From HGM13006 sp964527315 (GTDB taxonomy: Bacteria > Bacillota > Clostridia > Oscillospirales > Oscillospiraceae): a stretch of 22,280 nt of DNA. The DNA is taken from contig CAZGOQ010000026.1 of assembly GCA_964527315.1 (NCBI GenBank), positions 1 to 22,280 on the forward strand, in the 5' to 3' direction. The notes beneath the pieces are model-generated. The model was not told where the DNA came from. It saw only the letters and a program-made list of their open reading frames with translations, and did no database searches. Below, piece by piece: positions 13,985 through 21,124 of this stretch (within the stretch, counting starts at the first letter, position 1; the number at the start of each line of letters is the position of its first letter). A program made the translations under genes and the position numbers.

Positions 13985-15178
13985 TTATTTGTTCTGCTTC
14001 AAAAGGAAAGCCACCGCAGCAATCAGCAGTACCACCAGCACTGCGGCGATCCCAAAGCAGAGGAAAACCGGAACCAAAGTGGAACCGGAGCCGGGAGATA
14101 CCGAAGAAGGTGCCGGCGAGATGGCCGACGGGGAAACGGCGGATGTCGGGGAAATGGAAAAGGTTTGAACCGTTGGCGCAAGGCTGACGATGGAAGAGAA
14201 ATCCTCATCCTCCGGCGTTTCCGTTTCCAACAGCGGATCCTCCGTAGTCTCCGGATCCGGCAGGGAAGGATCGGCCACTTCCTGACCATAGGTCAGCGCA
14301 TCATAATTGTCAAAGCCCCAGTCGAACAGATGGGTGGTCTGGGTGAAGCTGGCCGTGCGGGTGGCGCAGCCCATGACTACGCAGAGTAGCCGTATGCCCT
14401 CTTTCTCGGCGGCGGAAACCAGACAATAGCCCGCCACGGAGGTGTGCCCTGTTTTGATACCGATGGCGTATGGATAGCTATATGCGGGATAGGAGGAACC
14501 GGGGAGAAGCCCGTTGGTCGAGGTGACAGTTTGCTGAGCGTGCAGATTGGTCGCTTCCATCACAATTTTGGCGCTGCCGACAATCTCCCGAAACTCCGGA
14601 TACTCCATAGCGGCTCGGGCGATGATGGATAGATCCTGGGCAGTGGTATAGTGATCAGGATTTGGAAGGCCATGGCAGTTGGTAAAATGCGTGTTGGTAC
14701 AGCCCAGTGCCTGGGCCTCCTCATTCATCAAATCAACAAATGCCTCATGGGTGCCGCTGATGTATTCGCCTACGACATTGGCGGCCTCGCTGGCGGATAC
14801 CACCAAAAGAGATTGCAGCAACCGATAGACCGTCATCGTTTCGCCCTCCACCAAACCGCCTGTGGAAGCCATTAGGCTCAAATCACTGAACGCAGAACTG
14901 GAAACGGTAATCTCATCTTGCATATTTCCGTATTTCAGACACAAATAGGCGGTCATGATTTTTGTTGTGCTGGCAGGATAATTGGTTTCATCCGCCTGAT
15001 ATGCATACAGTGTCTTTCCGGAGTCCATATCCACTAAAATTGCGGCGTAGGCAGTGACGGAGATTTTTTCCGCCGCTGGGGCGTCAAACTCATGGACAGA
15101 CTCCGCAGCAGAGACTGGGAGCAGGCAAAAAGCACTGCAAATCAGGAGCGTCAGCAGCAATGCCAACAGGCGTTTCAT
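13985..15178 (-). CDS. D-alanyl-D-alanine carboxypeptidase, peptidase S11 family (DacF-like), with altered SxN motif
   Basis: Low-molecular-weight penicillin-binding protein that trims D-Ala from peptidoglycan stem peptides. The 397-residue precursor has a signal peptide (residues 1-24, cleavage after VSAA). The active-site SxxK motif is STTK (S70-K73, in NYPASTTKIMTAYL) and KTG is at 242-244 (GIKTGHTSVAGYC). The second motif, normally SxN, reads S128-A-S130 (VVSASEAANVVGEYI), so Asn is replaced by Ser. A Ser/Pro/acidic linker (300-365) precedes a C-terminal transmembrane helix (about 369-393) instead of the usual amphipathic anchor. GAGGG lies 8 bases before the ATG. Single-gene transcript with its own promoter and terminator. 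Reduced or altered activity is possible but unproven. Confidence 0.93.
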   Translation of the reverse strand: MKRLLALLLTLLICSAFCLLPVSAAESVHEFDAPAAEKISVTAYAAILVDMDSGKTLYAYQADETNYPASTTKIMTAYLCLKYGNMQDEITVSSSAFSDLSLMASTGGLVEGETMTVYRLLQSLLVVSASEAANVVGEYISGTHEAFVDLMNEEAQALGCTNTHFTNCHGLPNPDHYTTAQDLSIIARAAMEYPEFREIVGSAKIVMEATNLHAQQTVTSTNGLLPGSSYPAYSYPYAIGIKTGHTSVAGYCLVSAAEKEGIRLLCVVMGCATRTASFTQTTHLFDWGFDNYDALTYGQEVADPSLPDPETTEDPLLETETPEDEDFSSIVSLAPTVQTFSISPTSAVSPSAISPAPSSVSPGSGSTLVPVFLCFGIAAVLVVLLIAAVAFLLKQNK

Positions 15179-15230
15179 AGTGTTTCCCTCATTTTCCTAA
15201 AAAATCCTCTTGCGTCAAAATACACGAACT

Positions 15231-15259
15231 ATGATAGCAGGGAATGGGCAAAATGTAAA
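15231..15259 (-). promoter_or_regulatory. Promoter of the S11 carboxypeptidase gene
   Basis: On the minus strand TTTACA (15254-15259), a 17-base spacer and TATCAT (15231-15236); one mismatch in each hexamer. The leader to the ATG is about 46 bases. Confidence 0.7.
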
Positions 15260-15298
15260 GGAAATCTGTGGAAAAAGAGAGAAAAAAGGAGAAAAGCT

Positions 15299-17182
15299 TC
15301 AGAGTTTTTTTACAAATAAGGCGCGGATGGCGTTGAGCACTGCCAGAACCATCACCCCAACGTCGGCAAAAATCGCCAGCCACATATTGGCCAGACCCAA
15401 TGCGCCCAGAATCAGGCAGATCAGCTTAATGCCCAGCGCAAAGATTATGTTTTCATAGACAATGCGCATGCATTTTTTTGAAATGCTGATGGCCTTTGGG
15501 AGTTTCATGGGATCGTCGTCCATCAGCACCACATCGGCGGCTTCAATGGCGGCGTCAGAACCCATGGCGCCCATGGCAATGCCAATGTCCGCACGGCTGA
15601 GCACCGGTGCATCGTTGATGCCGTCGCCTACGAAAACGAGTTGGTCATTTTTGTTTTTTTGGGCCAGAAGCCGCTCCACTTTTTCGACCTTATCACCCGG
15701 AAGAAGTTCACTGAAAACGGTGTGGATGCCAAGCTGATTGGCAACCTCCGCTGCCGTGCTGCGGGCATCTCCGGTTAACATCACTATTTCTTTTGCACCG
15801 CAGCGTTTCAGCGCGGATACGGCGGCTTTCGCAGTGGGTTTGAGAACATCTGAAATAATAATATAGCAGGCATATTGACCATCAATGGCCATATGTAAAA
15901 TGGTGCCGGTCTGATTACTGTTGACATAATCAATTTGAAGCTGTTCCATCAGCTTATCGTTTCCAATGGCGACACTGACGCCGTCCACCTCGGCGGTCAG
16001 ACCTTTTCCGCTGTGTTCCTCAATGCCCGTTACCCGGGAACGGTTCAATGACTTTCCGTAAGCCCGTTGCAGACTTTTACTGATGGGGTGAGAGGAAGCG
16101 CTTTCCGCCAGCGCGGCATATTCCAAAATTTGTTCTCGTTCCAGCTGATTGTGATGAATGGCAGTGACCTCGAAGACACCCTGGGTCAGAGTACCGGTTT
16201 TGTCAAAGACCAGAATATTCGCCCGGGAAAGGGCTTCAAGATAATTGGAACCCTTGACCAAAATACCTTCCCGGCTGGCGCCGCCGATCCCGGCAAAAAA
16301 GCTGAGAGGAATGCTGATAACCAGCGCACAAGGACAGCTGATGACCAGAAAGGTCAGTGCCCGGTAGATCCAATTGCCCCAGGCAGGGGACAGGCCCAGC
16401 AGAAGCCGAACCAGAGGCGGCAGGAGACAGAGCGCCAGCGCGGCATAGCAGACCGCCGGGGTGTAGATCCGTGCAAATTTGGAGATAAAATTCTCTGATC
16501 TCGATTTGCGGGAACTGGCATTTTCCACCAGGTCCAGGATCTTCGACACAGTGGAGTCGCCAAAAGCTTTGGTGGTCTGTATCTTTAGAAGGCCGGTCAT
16601 ATTGATGCAGCCGCTGATGATTTCGTCGCCGGCCCGCACCTCCCGGGGGAGACTTTCGCCGGTCAGCGCACTGGTATTGAGGGTGGATACCCCTTCTGTG
16701 ACGGTGCCGTCCAAGGGCACTTTTTCCCCGGGCTGAACCACAATGATGCTGCCCACCGGGACTTCCTCCGGGTCCACCTGCCGCAGATCGCCGTTTTCCT
16801 CAACATTAGCGTAATCCGGTCGAATATCCATCAGCGCTGAGATGCTTCGGCGACTCTTGCCCACGGCACAGCTTTGGAACAGTTCCCCAACCTGGTAAAA
16901 CAGCATAACGGCGACCGCATCGTTATAATCGCCGCTCTTCTGGTAGATAGCCAGTGCAATGGCGCCTATCGTGGCGATTGCCATAAGGAAGTTTTCGTCA
17001 AAAACCTGCCGATTCAGAATGCCCTTGCCGGCCTTAATCAGGATATCATATCCGATCAGCAGATAGACAGCCAGGAACAGCACTGCCTTGAGAAACCTGG
17101 CAGGGGGAAGCAGATTGCATAAAATAAGCAGTCCTGCCGACACCAGAATGCGGGCCAGCATTTTTTTTTGTTTTCGGTTCAT
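15299..17182 (-). CDS. cadA: Heavy-metal P1B-type ATPase, Zn/Cd/Pb class (CadA/ZntA-like), lacking its own HMA domain
   Basis: Membrane pump that exports Zn2+, Cd2+ or Pb2+ using ATP. The 627-residue protein has TGES (174-177), the ion-binding CPC (283-285, in SCPCALVISIPLSFF), DKTGT (327-331, D327 phosphorylated), the HP motif (365-366, SSHPIS), GDGIND (519-524), and D607 in the last membrane segment (FADVGVMVLAVLNAIR), a P1B-2 marker for Zn/Cd/Pb. The N-terminus starts directly at the first membrane helices, without the usual Cys-rich HMA domain; that domain is encoded as a separate gene 16 bases upstream. Both are driven by a consensus promoter with an ArsR/SmtB-like operator. Substrate class is well supported, the exact metal is not. 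No clear terminator is visible before the next gene's promoter. Confidence 0.94.
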   Translation of the reverse strand: MNRKQKKMLARILVSAGLLILCNLLPPARFLKAVLFLAVYLLIGYDILIKAGKGILNRQVFDENFLMAIATIGAIALAIYQKSGDYNDAVAVMLFYQVGELFQSCAVGKSRRSISALMDIRPDYANVEENGDLRQVDPEEVPVGSIIVVQPGEKVPLDGTVTEGVSTLNTSALTGESLPREVRAGDEIISGCINMTGLLKIQTTKAFGDSTVSKILDLVENASSRKSRSENFISKFARIYTPAVCYAALALCLLPPLVRLLLGLSPAWGNWIYRALTFLVISCPCALVISIPLSFFAGIGGASREGILVKGSNYLEALSRANILVFDKTGTLTQGVFEVTAIHHNQLEREQILEYAALAESASSHPISKSLQRAYGKSLNRSRVTGIEEHSGKGLTAEVDGVSVAIGNDKLMEQLQIDYVNSNQTGTILHMAIDGQYACYIIISDVLKPTAKAAVSALKRCGAKEIVMLTGDARSTAAEVANQLGIHTVFSELLPGDKVEKVERLLAQKNKNDQLVFVGDGINDAPVLSRADIGIAMGAMGSDAAIEAADVVLMDDDPMKLPKAISISKKCMRIVYENIIFALGIKLICLILGALGLANMWLAIFADVGVMVLAVLNAIRALFVKKL

Positions 17183-17198
17183 GGAAGAGCCTCCCGGG

Positions 17199-17417
17199 TT
17201 ACAGATAAATCTCGCAGTCAGACTCCACAGCTTTGCAAGCCGTCAACACCTCTGACATGACTGCCCTTGGGTCGTGGCTTGCCTGAAATTCAACGATCAT
17301 CTTCTGAGTCATGAAGTTTACAACGGCGTGTTCTACACCGTTGACCCGATTGGCGGCGGCTTCCATTTTATTGGCACAGTTGGCGCAGTCTACTTCAATT
17401 TGATAGCTTTTCTTCAC
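17199..17417 (-). CDS. Stand-alone heavy-metal-associated (HMA) domain protein
   Basis: A 72-residue metal-binding protein with the ferredoxin-like HMA fold. It carries the DCANCANKME motif (two Cys in CxxC) close to the N-terminus, typical of the N-terminal domains of CadA/ZntA pumps, then NGVEHAVVNFMTQKMIVEF as the following strands. The GTG at 17415-17417 was chosen as start: it gives MKKSYQIEVDCANCA and has GAAAGG 9 bases upstream, whereas the ATG at 17424-17426 directly abuts that site. It is the first gene of the operon, followed after 16 bases by the ATPase, which lacks such a domain. Likely role: delivering or sensing Zn/Cd for the pump (inference). Confidence 0.88.
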   Translation of the reverse strand: MKKSYQIEVDCANCANKMEAAANRVNGVEHAVVNFMTQKMIVEFQASHDPRAVMSEVLTACKAVESDCEIYL

Positions 17418-17446
17418 AGGGATCATCCTTTCAGAGTATCAAATTA

Positions 17447-17470
17447 ACATATGAATAATTGTTCATTTGT
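17447..17470. promoter_or_regulatory. ArsR/SmtB-type operator of the metal pump operon
   Basis: ATATGAATAATTGTTCAT contains TGAATA-AT-TGTTCA, one mismatch from the 6-2-6 repeat TGAACA-nn-TGTTCA bound by SmtB/CzrA/CadC-type repressors. It covers the predicted transcription start, so a metal-free repressor would block initiation. No arsR-like gene lies within the window. Confidence 0.72.
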
Positions 17471-17477
17471 TAAGGAC

Positions 17478-17505
17478 ATTATAGCATAGATGATGCCAAT
17501 GTCAA
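17478..17505 (-). promoter_or_regulatory. Promoter of the HMA protein-P1B ATPase operon
   Basis: On the minus strand perfect TTGACA (17500-17505) and perfect TATAAT (17478-17483) are separated by 16 bases. The start point falls near 17471, at the edge of the operator. Confidence 0.85.
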
Positions 17506-17619
17506 GAGGGAAGAAGGAAAAAAAGAGGAAAGCATTTTTTTGAATTATGATAAAAAAGACCGCATATTTCTCCATCAGCCGCATAGAATGCTCAGTAATC
17601 ATTTTTAGGGGGGATCTTT

Positions 17620-17688
17620 ATGACGCAGCATCAGGACATTGACGAGATGATCTTCGCCGATGAGGAATATACCGTCAGCCAGCGCTGA
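17620..17688 (+). CDS. Possible 22-residue peptide or gene remnant
   Basis: An ATG with a strong GGGGGGA ribosome site (6-base spacer) opens a 22-codon frame, MTQHQDIDEMIFADEEYTVSQR, acidic and without hydrophobic segment. No family is recognised. It could be a real small protein, a leader peptide or the truncated start of a lost gene. It lies in the gap between the divergent metal-pump promoter and the thioesterase gene. Support is only the ribosome site. Confidence 0.3.
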   Translation: MTQHQDIDEMIFADEEYTVSQR

Positions 17689-17793
17689 TCGTTTTGCGCG
17701 GACTCAGCACAAGATGTTGATACCATGCCGGATTGGTCAGGCTCCCGGTTCGTTTTTTTGTGGATTTCCGCTATATATTTTTTGACGCTGATT

Positions 17794-17802
17794 TGCTATA
17801 CT
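17794..17802 (+). promoter_or_regulatory. Extended -10 promoter of the acyl-ACP thioesterase gene
   Basis: TTGCTATACT contains an extended -10 (TG-n-TATACT). A TTGACG at 17782-17787 is too close (9 bases) to be its -35. Start point near 17809, some 20 bases before the ATG. Confidence 0.5.
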
Positions 17803-17829
17803 AATTGAAAAAAAGAGGACGGATCTTCT

Positions 17830-18576
17830 ATGGATCAATGGCATTTTACGGAGGAATACCTTGTATCCTCCACCGATACGGATGCAGCTTATGAATATCG
17901 CCCTTCGGCGCTGTTCGTGCTGCTGCAAAAGGCTGTCACCACCCATGCCAGGATGCTGGAAATGAACCGGGATGATGTGTTGCAGAAGTATAACTGCTAC
18001 TGGATGGTGCTGCGTATCTGGACAAGACTCAATCGGCCAATCATTTGGGGCGAGAAGGTCAGGGCGGTGGCCACCGTCCGCTGCCCGGTCGGAACGAGAA
18101 TTTATTGGGATTGCGATTTTTTTGTGGGCGAAGAGCATGTGGGCGAGGCATCCACCATCTGGGTGCTGGCCAATCGCACGACGAAGCGCCCACTGCAGCT
18201 TGAACATCTTCCGGAGTTGCCCCGGCAGGATCCGGAGGGAGCGAAGGAGATTCTGCTGTCCCGCATTCAATTTCCGGAGGATATGACTCTTCATGACCAC
18301 AGGCGGCTCTATTACAGTGATACGGATATCAACGGCCATATCAACAACACCCGTTATGTGGATCTTGCCTGCGATGCGGCGGAACTGGAACAGCGTCCTC
18401 ATGGGGTGTTTTTGCAGGAAATGCTGATCTCTTATGTAGGCGAATGCTTTGCCGGGGAGACGATCGAACTGTATCGCGGCAAACGGGACGGCGTTATCTA
18501 TATCCACGGCGTCGGCGATGACGGCACTGACCGCTTTGACTGCAAAATTACAATGAGTTCGACCAAGGGAATGTAG
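17830..18576 (+). CDS. Acyl-ACP thioesterase
   Basis: Hydrolyses acyl-acyl carrier protein to free fatty acid, with tandem hot-dog folds. The 248-residue protein has an N-terminal hot-dog (WHFTEEYLVSSTDTDAAYEY, then ALFVLLQKAVTTHA, and CYWMVLRIWTRLNRPIIWGE) and a C-terminal one with the catalytic-loop signature SDTDINGHINNTRYVDLACD (N168 and H170). This matches the bacterial acyl-ACP thioesterase family related to plant FatA/FatB. Ribosome site AGAGGACGGA lies upstream of the ATG. It is a single-gene unit ending in a strong hairpin. In gut Clostridia such enzymes release medium- or long-chain fatty acids; chain specificity cannot be read from sequence. Confidence 0.93.
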   Translation: MDQWHFTEEYLVSSTDTDAAYEYRPSALFVLLQKAVTTHARMLEMNRDDVLQKYNCYWMVLRIWTRLNRPIIWGEKVRAVATVRCPVGTRIYWDCDFFVGEEHVGEASTIWVLANRTTKRPLQLEHLPELPRQDPEGAKEILLSRIQFPEDMTLHDHRRLYYSDTDINGHINNTRYVDLACDAAELEQRPHGVFLQEMLISYVGECFAGETIELYRGKRDGVIYIHGVGDDGTDRFDCKITMSSTKGM

Positions 18577-18577
18577 C

Positions 18578-18617
18578 ATGATCCCCCGCGCCACCGTTTG
18601 ATGGTGCGGGGGATCAT
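18578..18617. terminator. Hairpin between convergent thioesterase and pseudouridine synthase genes
   Basis: The arms ATGATCCCCCGCGCCACC and GGTGCGGGGGATCAT form a long GC-rich stem. It lacks a good T-tract, so it may work as a bidirectional hairpin or an RNA 3'-end stabiliser. It touches the stop codon of the minus-strand gene. Confidence 0.65.
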
Positions 18618-19264
18618 TATGCCATATTCTCCAGCGGCGGAAACACCGTGTATCCACCCAATGCGGCAGGGAGAAGGAAAAAGGTCATCTGTTTACCGTC
18701 CGCCGGGTGCGGAAAAGACAGCCGGACAGACCACAGAGCGATGGTTCCGCTGCCGCCGCCATAGCGGCCATCTCCCAGCAGGGGCATTTGACGAGAGGAA
18801 AACTGCACACGGATCTGATGGGTGCGGCCTGTAAACAGCCGCACCTGCACCAGGCTTTTTGTATCACTGCCTTCCAAAACAGTGTAGGCGAGTTTGGCGG
18901 GTTTTACACCCTTTCGTATCCGGTCTACTACATAAGATTTATTTTTCTGTCGGTCATGGAGTAGCAGATCCTCCATGATCCCCTCAGGCGGATGGGGACA
19001 GCCCCTGAGCACGGCCAGATATTCTTTCCGAAACCGGCCCTGCTGCATAGCCTGGCTCATGACTGCTGCGGCGGACTTGGTTTTGGCGTAAACCATGACA
19101 CCGCCCACCTCCCGGTCCAGCCGGTGGATGGGAAAAACAGTGTCTCCGGTTTCCTCTTTCAGCAGAGTCAACATGGTTTCTTCGCCAGACTTTCCCGCTT
19201 GGGAGAGCACCCCCGGCTGTTTTTCGCAGACTACGATCATTTCGTCCTGATATATAATATTCAT
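18617..19264 (-). CDS. RluA-family RNA pseudouridine synthase
   Basis: Converts uridine to pseudouridine in rRNA or tRNA. The 215-residue protein carries the RluA motif HRLDREVGG (47-55) with catalytic D50, and the second family motif LFTGRTHQIRVQF (143-155). There is no S4 RNA-binding domain in front, so it belongs with the short RluA/YlyB-like group. The ATG at 19262-19264 is preceded by GAGGG and gives MNIIYQDEMIVVCEKQPG, the usual start; an upstream extension would read through the terminator of the preceding degV gene. The target nucleotide cannot be deduced. Confidence 0.93.
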   Translation of the reverse strand: MNIIYQDEMIVVCEKQPGVLSQAGKSGEETMLTLLKEETGDTVFPIHRLDREVGGVMVYAKTKSAAAVMSQAMQQGRFRKEYLAVLRGCPHPPEGIMEDLLLHDRQKNKSYVVDRIRKGVKPAKLAYTVLEGSDTKSLVQVRLFTGRTHQIRVQFSSRQMPLLGDGRYGGGSGTIALWSVRLSFPHPADGKQMTFFLLPAALGGYTVFPPLENMA

Positions 19265-19274
19265 AGACACCCTC

Positions 19275-19307
19275 AACAAAAAGTACCCCGCCGCAGTTGC
19301 GGCGGGG
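19275..19307 (-). terminator. Terminator of the degV gene
   Basis: The arms CCCCGCCGCA and TGCGGCGGGG (19286-19307) form a perfect GC stem; on the minus strand it is followed by TACTTTTTGTT. It separates degV from the pseudouridine synthase gene, which must use a promoter inside or just after it, or depend on readthrough. Confidence 0.88.
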
Positions 19308-19313
19308 ACAGTT

Positions 19314-20198
19314 TCAGTCGATCCGTTCGTCGCCCCAGAAGAACAGGGCCACCGTGCCCGGGCCGGCATGGGAGCCGATGGTGGTGCCGATGTTGTTGAT
19401 CTCCACCTTGCCTTTGAGTTTTGGGAACCGCTGCTCCACCAGATCCGCTACGGCTCTGGCATCCTCATAGCAGGCGGAATTGGACATATAGCATTTTTCG
19501 CAGTATTCCAAGCCGCCTTGAGCGTGCGCTTCCATCTTGTCCACAATGGCGGAGATGGCCTTTTTCTTGCCGCGAAGCTTATAGCGGGGAATCAGCCGCC
19601 CCAGATTGTCCATGTTCAGCAGGGGGCAGATATTGAGCACTGTGCCAAACCAGCCGCTGGCCTTGGAAACTCTGCCGCCCTTGATATAAAAGGTCAGATC
19701 CATGGAGAAGAACCAGTGGTGCATACGGAGCCGGTTTTGTTCGCCCCAGGCAAAAAGCGATTCAATGTCCATCCCTTCATCCCGCAGATCTGCCATTTTA
19801 TCCATAATCAGGCCATAGCCGGAGGATGCGCCCAGGGAGTCCAGAATCAGGATCTTCCGCTCCGGGTATTTTTCTGACAGGAGTTCCCTGGCAGTGGCTG
19901 CGGAGTTATAGACGCCGGTAATGCCGGAGGACAGGCATACATGCAAAATATCCTTTCCATCCTCCAAAAAAGGCGTGAAGTAGTCCACGAATTCGTCCAC
20001 ATTGATCTGGGAAGTTCTGGTTTCCGCACCGTTGGCCATGGCCTGATAAAACTGGTCAAATGGTATGGTCTGCCCCAAATCATCGGGATAATCCTTGCCG
20101 TTCAGTTGGTAGTGAAAGCAGATATAGTGAATATCCCGCGCTTCAAAGTGCTCTCTGGAGAGGTCTGCTGTAGAACAGCAGCTCAATATATAACTCAT
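19314..20198 (-). CDS. DegV-family fatty-acid-binding protein
   Basis: The 294-residue protein fits the DegV (FakB-like) family, which binds a fatty acid and in Firmicutes presents it to the fatty-acid kinase FakA. Seen: ETRTSQINVDEFVDYF (the TSQ motif), HVCLSSGITGVYNSA (SSG loop that holds the carboxylate), LDSLGASSGYGL, the GGRVSK segment, and the C-terminal IGTTIGSHAGPGTVALFFWG with the family's GxHxGPG element. The ATG at 20196-20198 has a CAGGAGGA site upstream and is preferred to upstream ATGs. A palindrome overlaps the promoter. An acyl-ACP thioesterase gene lies nearby, consistent with but not proof of a fatty-acid link. Confidence 0.93.
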   Translation of the reverse strand: MSYILSCCSTADLSREHFEARDIHYICFHYQLNGKDYPDDLGQTIPFDQFYQAMANGAETRTSQINVDEFVDYFTPFLEDGKDILHVCLSSGITGVYNSAATARELLSEKYPERKILILDSLGASSGYGLIMDKMADLRDEGMDIESLFAWGEQNRLRMHHWFFSMDLTFYIKGGRVSKASGWFGTVLNICPLLNMDNLGRLIPRYKLRGKKKAISAIVDKMEAHAQGGLEYCEKCYMSNSACYEDARAVADLVEQRFPKLKGKVEINNIGTTIGSHAGPGTVALFFWGDERID

Positions 20199-20238
20199 CC
20201 TGTGTTCCTCCTGATGCATGAAAATTTTCCCACGTAAG

Positions 20239-20261
20239 AATATCATTATTATAATGATATT
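20239..20261. promoter_or_regulatory. Perfect 10-bp palindrome over the degV -10 box (putative operator)
   Basis: AATATCATTA-TTA-TAATGATATT is an exact inverted repeat with a 3-base centre. It contains the -10 hexamer of the degV promoter, so a bound factor would repress. Its core can also be read as a 7-1-7 repeat, TCATTAT-T-ATAATGA, reminiscent of Fur/PerR-family geometry, but the arms do not match their consensus. Confidence 0.5.
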
Positions 20262-20276
20262 TTGAGAAAAAAGCAA
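20248..20276 (-). promoter_or_regulatory. Promoter of degV
   Basis: On the minus strand TTGCTT (20271-20276), a 17-base spacer and a perfect TATAAT (20248-20253). The start point is near 20241, about 43 bases before the ATG. Confidence 0.72.
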
Positions 20277-20332
20277 CCCCGAATTTCAGCGTCGTTATGA
20301 CAAGAGAGAAAGGGGAAGGGGTTTATTATTTT

Positions 20333-20386
20333 TGCAAAGCAAGCTTGACATTTTGTGCAAAGCATGCTATACTAAAAATGCAAAGT
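20333..20386 (+). repeat. Three direct iterons (TGCAAAG) with exact 23-bp phasing
   Basis: TGCAAAGC at 20333, TGCAAAGC at 20356 and TGCAAAGT at 20379 start exactly 23 bases apart. Each is followed by, or overlaps, a small palindrome (CAAGCTTG, AGCATGCT, AAGTTAACTT). The array brackets the -35 and -10 of the XRE gene promoter, so it is likely its autoregulatory operator. Confidence 0.7.
20345..20373 (+). promoter_or_regulatory. Promoter of the XRE regulator-membrane protein operon
   Basis: Perfect TTGACA (20345-20350), a 17-base spacer and TATACT (20368-20373). The middle iteron lies within the spacer and the third covers the transcription start. Confidence 0.88.
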
Positions 20387-20415
20387 TAACTTAGCGAAAT
20401 TTCGGAGGATATCTT

Positions 20416-20628
20416 ATGAAAAACAACATTCGCCAGCTGAGGAAAGCGCAGAGACTGTCTCAGGAGGAACTGGCGCTGGCGGTCGGCGCCACCCGTCAGA
20501 CCATTACCTCGATTGAGATCGGCCGGTATACCGCCTCTCTGCCGCTGGCCTATAAGCTTGCCCGCTATTTTGGAAAAACCATCGAAGAGGTCTTTGATTT
20601 TTCGGAAATCGAGGAGGAATTATCATGA
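20416..20628 (+). CDS. XRE-family HTH transcriptional regulator (compact, YozG/SinR-like)
   Basis: DNA-binding protein of 70 residues that consists almost wholly of one lambda-repressor-type helix-turn-helix: MKNNIRQLRKAQRLSQEELA, AVGATRQTITSIEIGRY as turn and recognition helix, and LAYKLARYFGKTIEEVFDF. No ligand or sensor domain is present. It has a CGGAGGA ribosome site before the ATG. The stop overlaps the ATG of the membrane protein by 4 bases (ATGA), a common pairing in which a small regulator controls a membrane-protein gene. Three phased repeats in its promoter suggest autoregulation. Confidence 0.93.
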   Translation: MKNNIRQLRKAQRLSQEELALAVGATRQTITSIEIGRYTASLPLAYKLARYFGKTIEEVFDFSEIEEELS

Positions 20629-21077
20629 AAAATTATCGAAAAAAACTTGTTCTGCAAAATATTATCAGCGCCATCGGCACACTGCTTTTGATTGTGCTGG
20701 TCATTTTGAGTTTGACTGAAGTCATAACGCCGATTGGTGGCGATAGCCGTTGGATTGGCTTTTGGAACGGTTTTATCGGCGGCATCACCGCCGCTTTCGC
20801 AGCCGTTCTTGTACTTAATATTGTTTTGAAGCTGCGCGCCATGCGAAACGAGGATACGCTGAAAAAGCAGTACATCAAAACCCATGATGAGCGAACCATG
20901 CAGATCTGGCTTCGCTCCTGCGCCAATGCCTACTGGTTTGACGTGATCGGACTTTTGCTGGCGGGCGTGATTGCAGGTTATTTCAATCCCATCGGCTCTA
21001 TCTGCATCATTGCCAGTATGCTCTATATCTGTATTATTCGGGTCATTTTAAAGCTTTATTACGCCCAAAAGATTTGA
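20625..21077 (+). CDS. Four-helix membrane protein coupled to XRE regulator
   Basis: A 150-residue integral membrane protein of unknown function. Hydrophobic helices lie at about residues 10-32, 45-67, 103-120 and 122-143, in two pairs separated by a charged loop that contains KTHDERTMQIW. The DERxxxI pattern in such a loop recalls DUF2178-like small membrane proteins, but the family is not certain. It begins at the ATG overlapping the regulator stop (ATGA), and the regulator and this protein should be co-expressed. A role in stress response or antimicrobial immunity is possible by analogy only. Confidence 0.8.
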   Translation: MKNYRKKLVLQNIISAIGTLLLIVLVILSLTEVITPIGGDSRWIGFWNGFIGGITAAFAAVLVLNIVLKLRAMRNEDTLKKQYIKTHDERTMQIWLRSCANAYWFDVIGLLLAGVIAGYFNPIGSICIIASMLYICIIRVILKLYYAQKI

Positions 21078-21124
21078 CGGTCTGGTCACGCTGAGCACCC
21101 TCACGCCTGTTAAGGAGGATAGCT

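Noticed and set aside
13887..14168. 93-codon plus-strand frame after the hydrogenase gene
   Set aside because: It begins inside the terminator hairpin and runs antisense through the Ser/Pro-rich tail of the carboxypeptidase gene.
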